Translations under genes and position numbers: made by a program | In this document: positions 1 to 4,533 of the stretch, one piece after another | Layout of the letters: each line of letters begins with the position of its first letter | How positions within the stretch are numbered: position 1 is the stretch's first letter | Notes under the pieces: generated by a model | The model's database searches: none | What the model saw: only the letters and a program-made list of their open reading frames with translations | Told to the model about the DNA's origin: nothing | Assembly: GCA_964392345.1 (NCBI GenBank) | Contig: CAYMPQ010000042.1 | Span: 1-15,267, forward strand | Origin: JAUVXY01 sp964392345 | GTDB lineage: Bacteria; Actinomycetota; Humimicrobiia; Humimicrobiales; Humimicrobiaceae | Direction: 5' to 3' | Length of the DNA: 15,267 bases

Positions 1-39
1 ACCATAGGGGCCGGAAGCATTACAAAGATTATTGAATAG
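1..39 (+). CDS. tuf: Elongation factor Tu, 3' end (partial, C-terminal 12 residues)
   Basis: Frame 1 reads TIGAGSITKIIE followed by TAG. This matches the conserved C-terminal end of EF-Tu, which in many bacteria runs GRTVGAGVV followed by a few residues ending in IIE. EF-Tu is the GTPase that delivers aminoacyl-tRNA to the ribosomal A site; only the tail of its C-terminal beta-barrel (domain 3) is present here. A tuf gene upstream of a tRNA and secE-nusG is the familiar tufB position. Because a second tuf start lies at the right edge of the window, this is a separate copy unless the sequence is circular or tandemly duplicated. Identification rests on 12 residues plus context, so it is strong but not absolute. 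Confidence 0.88.
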   Translation, partial: TIGAGSITKIIE

Positions 40-56
40 AAAGTAAGATTTAGCAT

Positions 57-85
57 TTGACAACGGATAAATATAATGCTAACTT
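57..85 (+). promoter_or_regulatory. Candidate promoter for rpmG-tRNA-Trp
   Basis: A perfect -35 hexamer TTGACA lies at 57-62. Seventeen bases later comes TAACTT (80-85), preceded by TG at the extended -10 position (TGnTAnnnT). A perfect TATAAT at 72-77 also occurs, but it is only nine bases from TTGACA and would need a poorer -35. The same TTGACA-N9-TATAATG-n-TAA arrangement recurs before rpsL. Transcription would start near 90, about 40 bases before rpmG. The element sits just downstream of the tuf stop codon, and no terminator is visible between them, so read-through from tuf is also possible. Confidence 0.55.
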
Positions 86-132
86 ACTTGTTTGTTCATA
101 TTTTGCAATAGAAAAAATTATGGTGGGTAAAA

Positions 133-282
133 TTGAGACAGATAGTTACTCTGGCTTGTACAGAGTGTAAAAGAAGAAATTATAGTACAAATAAAAATAA
201 AAAGAACGATCCCGATAGACTGGAGCTAAAGAAATATTGTAAGTGGTGCAGGAAGAGCACTGTTCATAAGGAGACTAGATAG
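133..282 (+). CDS. rpmG: 50S ribosomal protein L33, zinc-binding form
   Basis: A 49-residue protein starting MRQIVTLACTECKRRNY and ending in a KYCKWCRKSTVHKETR-type tail is a full-length L33, a small protein of the large subunit near the E site. Two CxxC pairs (C9/C12 and C36/C39) mark the zinc-ribbon (C+) form. The start is TTG at 133: no ATG or GTG is available in frame immediately upstream, and the family normally begins at this point. The ribosome site is weak (GGTGGG at 122-127). The ATG at 120 is out of frame. The TAG stop (280-282) overlaps the first two bases of tRNA-Trp, so the two genes share a transcript and a border. The family is certain; the start codon is likely. Confidence 0.9.
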   Translation: MRQIVTLACTECKRRNYSTNKNKKNDPDRLELKKYCKWCRKSTVHKETR

Positions 283-357
283 GGCTGTAGCTCCAATTGG
301 TAGAGCACCGGTCTCCAAAACCGGGTGTTGTGGGTTCGAATCCCTCCAGCCCTGCCA
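281..357 (+). tRNA. trnW: tRNA-Trp (anticodon CCA), 3' CCA encoded
   Basis: A complete cloverleaf can be drawn by hand. The acceptor stem 281-287 pairs with 347-353 (seven Watson-Crick pairs). The D stem is 290-293/303-306, and the anticodon stem is 308-312/320-324 with loop CTCCAAA and anticodon CCA at 315-317. There is a 5-base variable loop, then a T arm at 330-346 with loop TTCGAAT, discriminator G354 and encoded CCA at 355-357. The T stem has one U-U mismatch (331/345). The first two bases lie inside the rpmG stop codon. The 3' portion from 337 onward is repeated exactly twice downstream. tRNA-Trp immediately before secE is a common bacterial arrangement. Confidence 0.96.
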
Positions 358-391
358 AATCTGTATAAATAGAAGGTTAAGTATGGTAGAG

Positions 392-491
392 NNNNNNNNN
401 NNNNNNNNNNNNNNNNNNNNNNNNNNNNNNNNNNNNNNNNNNNNNNNNNNNNNNNNNNNNNNNNNNNNNNNNNNNNNNNNNNNNNNNNNNN
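392..491. other. Assembly gap (exactly 100 N)
   Basis: One hundred consecutive N characters are a standard placeholder for a gap of unknown size. It falls inside the first repeat unit. By alignment with the intact second unit (compare 641-665), the sequence left of the gap ends GTATGGTAGAG and the sequence right of it begins AGTTGAGG. In unit 2 these are separated by only GT. The true gap could therefore be two bases, or two bases plus any whole number of further units. Confidence 0.97.
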
Positions 492-498
492 AGTTGAG

Positions 499-609
499 GT
501 AAACATGCCACAGGTGCATGTTTGCGGGATTCGAAAGGACGGACTGGAGCGATAGCGGAAGGAGTCCGCGTCTCTGCAGCGAACGAAGTGAGACGAAAGA
601 ACGAATCCC
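499..609 (+). other. Structured element, copy 1: hairpin plus predicted three-way junction
   Basis: Stem A pairs 499-508 with 516-525 (core AAACATGC/GCATGTTT, 7-base loop). Stem B pairs GGGATTCG (526-533) with CGAATCCC (602-609), the latter being the tRNA-end copy. Inside it, stem C pairs CGGACT (540-545) with AGTCCG (563-568). Directly adjacent, stem D pairs CGTCTC (569-574) with GAGACG (590-595). The linkers are AAAGGA and AAAGAA. All stem pairs listed are Watson-Crick except one G-U in stem A. The function is unknown; an RNA fold is inferred from pairing and from conservation in copy 2. Confidence 0.6.
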
Positions 610-647
610 TCCAGCCCTGCCAAATCTGTATAAATAGAAGGTTAAGT

Positions 648-725
648 ATGGTAGAGGTAGTTGAGGTAAACATGCCACAGGTGCATGTTTGCGGGATTCG
701 AAAGGACGGACTGAAGCGAAGCTGA
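648..725 (+). CDS. Possible short peptide ORF inside the repeat unit (25 codons)
   Basis: ATG at 648 is preceded by GAAGG with a 6-base spacer. It opens a 25-residue frame starting MVEVVEVNMPQVHVCG and ending at TGA (723-725). A second in-frame ATG at 672 has GAGGT five bases upstream. The same frame exists in unit 1 if the N gap is two bases, ending at TAG about 552-554 with nearly the same residues. The peptide overlaps stems A, B and C, so conservation may reflect structure rather than coding. No family is recognised. Low confidence that it is translated. Confidence 0.2.
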   Translation: MVEVVEVNMPQVHVCGIRKDGLKRS

Positions 726-780
726 AAGGAGGAGTCCGCGTTTACGTGCGCAAGCGAAGTGAGACGAAAGAACGAATCCC
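666..780 (+). other. Structured element, copy 2: same stems, different loops
   Basis: This has the same architecture as the copy at 499-609. Stem A is 666-675/683-692, stem B is 693-700/773-780, and stem C is CGGACT (707-712)/AGTCCG (733-738). Stem D is CGTTT (739-743) with AGACG (762-766). The D stem differs by a C-to-T change that keeps a G-U pair, and its apical part is replaced by a possible GCAA-capped hairpin (TGC/GCG around 747-756). The loop of stem C also differs. Retention of stems with changed loops is what a selected RNA or DNA fold would show. Two copies are too few for statistics. Confidence 0.58.
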
Positions 781-835
781 TCCAGCCCTGCCAAATAACC
801 ACAAGAGCAATTAATAAAAATAAGACAAGTTTATA

Positions 836-1147
836 ATGGGTAAGAAAAAAATACCGACAAAATTTAAGCAAAAAGCAATGCTTGAAAGACAGTCCAAAAA
901 CAGAAAAGCTCCTGCTTCCTCGGGCAGAAAAATTAACTGGAAGAAGTTTTTAAAAGAACTTCCCGGTAAAATCTCTAAATTTTTCAGGGATGTTGCCCAT
1001 GAACTTAAGAGAGTTACATGGCCAACTAAAAAAGAGGTTTTAAATTTTACAATAGTAGTGTTGGTGACGATGGCTTTTTTTGCTGTAATTTTAGGGATAT
1101 TTGATTTAATTTTTTTAAGATTAGTTGAATTAATAAAGGGATTTTGA
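836..1147 (+). CDS. secE: Preprotein translocase subunit SecE
   Basis: The protein has 103 residues. The first half is a Lys/Arg-rich cytoplasmic region. The conserved amphipathic SecE motif ELKRVTWPTKKEV lies at residues 56-68, and a single membrane helix follows at about 72-94, ending near the C-terminus. This is the minimal single-span form of SecE, which clamps SecY in the SecYEG export channel. The start at 836 has only a weak ribosome site (AAGACAAG upstream). An internal ATG at codon 15 is no better supported, so the longer form is kept. The gene follows the tRNA-Trp repeat array by 39 bases and precedes nusG by 15 bases, the usual secE-nusG pair. Confidence 0.95.
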   Translation: MGKKKIPTKFKQKAMLERQSKNRKAPASSGRKINWKKFLKELPGKISKFFRDVAHELKRVTWPTKKEVLNFTIVVLVTMAFFAVILGIFDLIFLRLVELIKGF

Positions 1148-1162
1148 TTATTCGGTGAAAAC

Positions 1163-1687
1163 ATGAGAGCGAAATGGTATGTAATACATTCTTATGCTGG
1201 TTATGAAAATAAGGTAAAAGCAAATTTAGAACATAGGGTAGAATCTATGAATATGGGGGATAAAATTTTTGAAATATTTGTGCCGACAGAAGATGTGATG
1301 GAAATACAAAGTGGCAAGAAACGCATAACTTCAAAAAAGGTATTCCCTGGCTATTTGTTAGTAAAGATGCAACTTGATGATGATTCCTGGTATGTAGTTA
1401 GAAATACTCCTGGAGTTACTGGTTTTATTGGCAGCGGAGACAAACCAAATCCACTGACAATTGATGAAGTTAAAAAGATTACAAAGAGGAAAATTTCAGA
1501 AAAACCCAGACGAAAGACAGATTTTGAGATAAATCAGCCAGTGAAAGTTACGACAGGGCCATTTGCTAATTTTGATGGTGTGATTAGTGAAATCAATTTA
1601 GATCAGGGAAAGCTAAAAGTGCTGGTCTCAATATTTGGAAGGCAGACACCTGTAGAGTTAAATTTTGATCAAGTGTCTAAAATATAA
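1163..1687 (+). CDS. nusG: Transcription termination/antitermination factor NusG
   Basis: This 174-residue protein has the NGN domain at about 1-110, starting RAKWYVIHSYAGYENKVKANL and including the KKVFPGYLLVKM core. A KOW domain follows at about 120-174 (GPFANFDGVISEIN, then GKLKVLVSIFGRQTPVEL). NusG binds the RNA polymerase clamp and modulates pausing, Rho-dependent termination and coupling to the ribosome. The length matches the compact bacterial form, without the long N-terminal extension seen in many high-GC actinobacteria. ATG at 1163 is preceded by GGTGA (1154-1158). It lies 15 bases after secE and is probably cotranscribed with it; a fresh promoter begins just after its stop. Confidence 0.97.
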   Translation: MRAKWYVIHSYAGYENKVKANLEHRVESMNMGDKIFEIFVPTEDVMEIQSGKKRITSKKVFPGYLLVKMQLDDDSWYVVRNTPGVTGFIGSGDKPNPLTIDEVKKITKRKISEKPRRKTDFEINQPVKVTTGPFANFDGVISEINLDQGKLKVLVSIFGRQTPVELNFDQVSKI

Positions 1688-1694
1688 ATAAAAG

Positions 1695-1722
1695 TTGAAA
1701 TATTTTTTTTTAAAGGTATAAT
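1695..1722 (+). promoter_or_regulatory. Promoter for rplK-rplA
   Basis: TTGAAA (1695-1700) and a perfect TATAAT (1717-1722) are separated by 16 bases that include a run of T. The expected start is near 1729, giving a leader of about 30 bases before the rplK GTG. It lies immediately downstream of the nusG stop, so the ribosomal protein genes can be transcribed apart from secE-nusG. No terminator separates them, so read-through is also likely. Confidence 0.75.
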
Positions 1723-1757
1723 TACACAGATTTATTTATACTTGGAAGAGGTTTAGA

Positions 1758-2183
1758 GTGGCTAAGAAAATTATGGCACAAGTTAAATTACAAATTCCTG
1801 CAGGGCAGGCAAACCCAGCCCCGCCTGTTGGTCCTGCGCTTGGACAGCATGGGGTTAACATAATGGAATTCTGTAAAGCGTTTAATGACAGAACTGCAAA
1901 AGAGCAGGGCATGATAATCCCTGTAATTATAACTATATATGCAGACAGGAGCTTTAGTTTTGTTACCAAGACCCCACCTGCGGCAATCCTTATAAAAGAT
2001 GCTTTGAAGCTTGAGAAAGGCTCTGGTGAGCCAAACAGAGAAAAAGTTGGTGAGATTTCTAAAGAACAGATAGAAAAAATAGCCAGGATTAAGCTGGAGG
2101 ATTTAAATGCAAGAACTGTGGAAAGTGCCGCTAAAATAATTGAGGGGACCGCCAAGAGTATGGGAGTTAAAGTTAAACCTTAA
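1758..2183 (+). CDS. rplK: 50S ribosomal protein L11
   Basis: This 141-residue protein is the usual L11 length. It begins AKKIMAQVKLQIPAGQANP and carries the conserved PPVGPALGQHGVNI segment of the N-terminal domain. The C-terminal RNA-binding domain binds the 23S rRNA GTPase-associated centre; the end, KIIEGTAKSMGVKVKP, is typical. With L10-L12 it forms the stalk base contacted by EF-G and EF-Tu. The start is GTG at 1758 with a good ribosome site (AGAGG, 1747-1751, 6-base spacing). The internal ATG at 1773 would cut the conserved first residues. It is followed after 94 bases by rplA. Confidence 0.97.
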   Translation: MAKKIMAQVKLQIPAGQANPAPPVGPALGQHGVNIMEFCKAFNDRTAKEQGMIIPVIITIYADRSFSFVTKTPPAAILIKDALKLEKGSGEPNREKVGEISKEQIEKIARIKLEDLNARTVESAAKIIEGTAKSMGVKVKP

Positions 2184-2206
2184 AATAATTGGAAAATTAA
2201 ATAATT

Positions 2207-2230
2207 ATTAAAAGAATAATTAAAAGAATA
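2207..2230 (+). repeat. Two perfect tandem copies of a 12-bp A/T-rich sequence before rplA
   Basis: ATTAAAAGAATA occurs at 2207-2218 and immediately again at 2219-2230, in the 94-base rplK-rplA spacer. It may be a simple slippage duplication in A/T-rich DNA. No promoter or L1-binding motif could be made out in this spacer. Confidence 0.6.
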
Positions 2231-2277
2231 TAGGTAAAAAGGGATTAGAGTAAAAAAGCTTGTAAGGATGGTAGAGT

Positions 2278-2985
2278 TTGAAAAGAGGAAAGAAATATTT
2301 ATCAAAATCAGAAAAAACTGATAGAAAAAATCTACTGGCACCGGCAGAAGCTATTAAGTGGGTCAAGGAAAATCATTTTGCAAATTTTGATGAGTCTGTG
2401 GATATAAGTATAAACTTAGGAATTGATCCAAGAAAAGCTGATCAAATGGTCAGGGGCACATTGTTGCTGCCGCATGGAACAGGCAAAGTTCCAAAAATAC
2501 TTGTTTTTGCACAGGGTGAAAAATCTGAAGAAGCTAAAAGTGCAGGCGCTGATTACATAGGAGATGATGAGCTGATTGATAAAATAAGCAAGGGCTGGCT
2601 GGATTTTGATGTTTGTATTTCCACGCCTGATATGATGAAAAAGGTAAGTAAGTTAGGTAAGGTTTTAGGTCCCAGAAAATTAATGCCAAACCCAAAATCA
2701 GGAACCGTTACGTTTGATATTGAAAAAGCAGTAAAGGATGTAAAAAAAGGAAAACTTGAATACAGGGCAGATAAGTATGGAGTTGTGCATTCTACCATAG
2801 GAAGGGTTTCTTTTGAGTTAAAAAAATTATTGGAAAATTACGCAGCTGTTATGGATGCTGTTGTTAAAGCAAAGCCATCTTCAGCTAAGGGAAGATATAT
2901 TAAAAGTGTTTTTGTTTCATCTACTATGGGGCCCAGCATTAAAATAGATACTGACAAGGGCATAGATGTAAAGGAAGTTGCGTAA
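2278..2985 (+). CDS. rplA: 50S ribosomal protein L1
   Basis: The 235-residue product matches full-length L1. It begins KRGKKYLSKSEKTDRKNLL, continues with the FDESVDISINLGIDPRKAD region, and contains the L1 signature around KLMPNPKSGTVT (nt about 2680-2715). L1 binds 23S rRNA helices 76-78 and forms the mobile stalk that moves E-site tRNA; in many bacteria it represses its own operon. The start is TTG at 2278: an in-frame TAG at 2272 rules out any longer form, and AAGGA at 2264-2268 is the only ribosome site nearby. The use of TTG may lower expression. It is followed by the L10-type leader, not by an immediate gene. Confidence 0.96.
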   Translation: MKRGKKYLSKSEKTDRKNLLAPAEAIKWVKENHFANFDESVDISINLGIDPRKADQMVRGTLLLPHGTGKVPKILVFAQGEKSEEAKSAGADYIGDDELIDKISKGWLDFDVCISTPDMMKKVSKLGKVLGPRKLMPNPKSGTVTFDIEKAVKDVKKGKLEYRADKYGVVHSTIGRVSFELKKLLENYAAVMDAVVKAKPSSAKGRYIKSVFVSSTMGPSIKIDTDKGIDVKEVA

Positions 2986-3008
2986 AGCTATTAATATTAA
3001 AAAATTAG

Positions 3009-3098
3009 GACAACCAGAGACAGTGGGTGTTGCTAGAAATAATTAGAGTTTTGCAGTAATTGTTAATTTAGTAACTTAATTTCCTGCTCAGGTTGATT
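3009..3098 (+). promoter_or_regulatory. L10-type ribosomal protein leader with kink-turn-like stem and antiterminator strand
   Basis: The 191 bases between rplA and the rplJ start contain the hallmarks of the L10 leader, an mRNA mimic of the L10/L12 site on 23S rRNA. CAACC (3011-3015) pairs with GGTTG (3091-3095), and GAG (3017-3019) pairs with CTC (3087-3089). The interior AGACAGTGGGTG and CCTGCTCAGG resemble the conserved family text. GGTTGATT (3091-3098) can instead pair with AATCGACC (3107-3114), the 5' half of the downstream terminator. Binding of L10(L12) would hold GGTTG in the leader stem and free the terminator to form. The pairings are visible; the regulatory outcome follows known L10-leader biology. 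Confidence 0.82.
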
Positions 3099-3106
3099 TA
3101 TAAAAT

Positions 3107-3147
3107 AATCGACCTTTAAGTTGTCAGGGTCGATTTTGTTTTATTTT
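3107..3147 (+). terminator. Intrinsic terminator/attenuator before rplJ
   Basis: AATCGACC (3107-3114) and GGTCGATT (3128-3135) form a perfect 8-bp stem with a 13-base loop, followed by a T-rich tract (3134-3147) broken by one G and one A. It ends 29 bases before the rplJ start, so it must be read through for rplJL expression. This is typical of an attenuator rather than an end-of-operon terminator. It shares its 5' strand with the competing antiterminator hairpin. Confidence 0.85.
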
Positions 3148-3176
3148 ATGAGAATTTTATATTGTGGGGGTTAAAA

Positions 3177-3710
3177 GTGGCAGATGAAGAAAAAATAAAT
3201 AAAGTTAATAATATAAAAGAAGTATTTAAAAATAATTGTGGATTGATTTTTACCGACCATAATGGCCTCAAGGCTGAAGAAGCAGTACAGATTAGGGATA
3301 GGTTAATAGAAGTTGGCTCTTATCTTAAAATAGTAAAAAACACATTAGCTCTAATAGCAGCCGATGAGGTTTTTGGAGATATAAGCCTAAGCGATGTTTT
3401 TAATGGAGCAACAAGCCTGGTGGTAATTGAGAAAGATGTAGCTTCTACAGCCAAGATCCTAAAAGAATTTTCAGAAGAGCATGATGCGTTAAAAATAAAA
3501 GCAGCACTACTGGAAAATAAACTTCTTGATTCAGAAGTTGTAAATAGAATTGCTAACCTGCCAAGCAGAGAGGTGCTTTTAACCAAACTGGCGGTTTCTA
3601 TCAAATCGCCAATCAGCAATCTTGTCAATGCAGTGGGCGGTCTTACCAGGAATCTAGTTGTTGTTTTAAATTTAATTAAACAGTGCAAAGAAAAAAATAG
3701 TAATTTATAA
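3177..3710 (+). CDS. rplJ: 50S ribosomal protein L10
   Basis: This 177-residue protein begins ADEEKINKVNNIKEVFKNN and continues into the L10 N-terminal RNA-binding domain, with LIFTDHNGL, YLKIVKNTLALIA and ATSLVVIE segments. The C-terminal helical region, about the last 40 residues, is where L7/L12 dimers bind. L10 anchors the stalk to 23S rRNA and is the expected repressor of the leader in front of it. I choose GTG at 3177 because GTGGGGG (3164-3170) lies at proper spacing and homologues begin here. A TTG five codons upstream would place the ribosome site inside the gene. rplL follows after 13 bases. Confidence 0.95.
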   Translation: MADEEKINKVNNIKEVFKNNCGLIFTDHNGLKAEEAVQIRDRLIEVGSYLKIVKNTLALIAADEVFGDISLSDVFNGATSLVVIEKDVASTAKILKEFSEEHDALKIKAALLENKLLDSEVVNRIANLPSREVLLTKLAVSIKSPISNLVNAVGGLTRNLVVVLNLIKQCKEKNSNL

Positions 3711-3723
3711 AAAAGGAGTAATA

Positions 3724-4269
3724 ATGGCTGAATCTAAAGAAAGCAAGGAAAAAGTTAAAAAAGAAAACGTTAAAGAAATTAAGGAGAAGAAGGAAAAGCA
3801 AGAAATGAGTAATGTTAAAGAAGAAACCAAAGCAAAAAAAGATACTGCAAAGGCAACTGCAGTTAAAGGACAAAAAAGTACTGCTAAATCAGGTGTGTCT
3901 ATTGATGAAATGTTGCATTCTATAGAAAATATGAGTGTGCTTCAACTTTCAGAGCTTGTAAAAGCACTGGAGGAAAAGTTTGGTGTCAGCGCTCAGGCTG
4001 TAATGGCACCAGTTGGAGCTGGTGCTCAAACGCAAGAAGCTGGTGCAGAAGAAGAAAAAACTGAGTTTGATGTTTATTTAAAGTCTGTTGGAAGCAAGAA
4101 AATACAGGTTATAAAAGTAGTAAGATCAGTTACTGCGCTTGGGCTTAAAGAAGCAAAGGATGTGGTTGATAAAGCACCGGGTATGGTAAAAGAGAAAGTA
4201 TCAAAAGATGAAGCTGAAAATATAAAGAAGCAGCTGGAAGAAGCTGGTGCTGAAGTAGAGCTGAAGTAA
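3724..4269 (+). CDS. rplL: 50S ribosomal protein L7/L12 with a 57-residue charged N-terminal extension
   Basis: The product is 181 residues; the family is usually 120-130. Residues about 58-94 are the dimerisation domain (SIDEMLHSIENMSVLQLSEL onward), about 95-111 the Ala/Gly/Glu hinge, and 112-181 the globular domain that recruits EF-Tu and EF-G (KTEFDVYLKSVGSKKIQVIK onward, ending EEAGAEVELK). Residues 1-57 hold 18 Lys and 10 Glu and look disordered. The long form is favoured by a strong ribosome site (AAAAAGGAG) before ATG 3724. A GTG at 3895 (residue 58) would give a canonical 124-residue protein but has little ribosome site. It is cotranscribed with rplJ. Confidence 0.93.
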   Translation: MAESKESKEKVKKENVKEIKEKKEKQEMSNVKEETKAKKDTAKATAVKGQKSTAKSGVSIDEMLHSIENMSVLQLSELVKALEEKFGVSAQAVMAPVGAGAQTQEAGAEEEKTEFDVYLKSVGSKKIQVIKVVRSVTALGLKEAKDVVDKAPGMVKEKVSKDEAENIKKQLEEAGAEVELK

Positions 4270-4370
4270 GGTAATTTTATTTTAATGCCTCAAATTTTTC
4301 TAAAAAAATTAAAAATGTCAAATATCATACTTTACTGAGATTGTGGCTAAATTTTGCAGGTATGTGTGAA

Positions 4371-4398
4371 TTGACATCTATGCTATATTTGTTAAAAT
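4371..4398 (+). promoter_or_regulatory. Promoter for rpoBC
   Basis: A perfect TTGACA at 4371-4376 is followed after 16 bases by TAAAAT (4393-4398), with TG just upstream of the -10 (TGtTAAAAT). The predicted start near 4405 leaves a leader of about 130 bases before rpoB. This is the best candidate promoter in the 264-base rplL-rpoB spacer and would let rpoBC be expressed apart from the L10-regulated rplJL transcript. Confidence 0.78.
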
Positions 4399-4411
4399 AT
4401 TAGTTTGTCGG

Positions 4412-4485
4412 TTTTTTTAGGATACTGTTTTCCGCTTATGAATTAAATATTTTTTTAGGATTAAATTCATAAAAAGTTTTCCGCT
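4412..4485 (+). repeat. Duplicated motifs and an inverted repeat in the rpoB leader
   Basis: Two motifs occur twice, in the same order: TTTTTTTAGGAT at 4412-4423 and 4450-4461, and GTTTTCCGCT at 4427-4436 and 4476-4485. Between them, TTATGAATT (4436-4444) and AATTCATAA (4464-4472) form a perfect 9-bp inverted repeat around the second copy of the first motif. All lie between the predicted transcription start and rpoB. They could be a binding-site pair or a leader RNA fold; no known regulator is recognised. Confidence 0.7.
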
Positions 4486-4533
4486 AACAGCAAAATAAAC
4501 TTTAAAAGCAATTATAAAGGAGAGATTAAGTTA

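Larger units (their letters stand above)
337..796 (+). repeat. Tandem array of ~170-bp units, each ending with a copy of the tRNA-Trp 3' end
   Basis: An identical 24-base segment (the tRNA-Trp 3' end from the T loop through CCA plus AAAT) occurs at 337-360, 602-625 and 773-796. Between these copies lie two related units. Unit 1 is 337-601, interrupted by the N gap. Unit 2 is 602-772 (171 bp). Both contain the stretch from CTGTATAAATAGAAGG through the hairpin (AAACATGC/GCATGTTT) and a structured segment, differing mainly in two loop regions. The array fills the 478 bases between tRNA-Trp and secE. No transposase or integrase is present. The tRNA-end direct repeats suggest target-site-like duplications or a mobile cassette using the tRNA 3' end, but the mechanism is inferred. 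I cannot name the repeat family. Confidence 0.85.

Noticed and set aside
499..609. Hammerhead-type ribozyme in the three-way junction
   Set aside because: The junction lacks the CUGAUGA core and has no linker between stems C and D; only a GAAA in each linker is reminiscent.
337..796. CRISPR array
   Set aside because: There are only three copies of the short repeat, the intervening segments are related to one another rather than unique spacers, and there are no cas genes.
832..837. TATAAT as a secE promoter
   Set aside because: It overlaps the secE start codon (ATG 836) and would start transcription inside the gene.
226..871. Several long minus-strand frames across the tRNA and repeat array, reading GGIRTHNTRFWRPV-type text
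   Set aside because: These are antisense translations of the tRNA and its repeated 3' end, and they run through the N gap. They have no ribosome sites and match no protein family.
2184..2277. AATAATT/AATTATT hairpin in the rplK-rplA spacer as an L1 binding site
   Set aside because: It is pure A/T and lacks the conserved G-rich internal loop of L1 sites.
3162..3164. TTG start for rplJ giving an extra MWGLK
   Set aside because: It precedes the GTGGGGG ribosome site; GTG 3177 has correct spacing and the family N-terminus.
4293..4310. A/T hairpin AATTTTT/AAAAATT after rplL as a terminator
   Set aside because: The stem has only A-U pairs and is followed by A residues, not a T tract.
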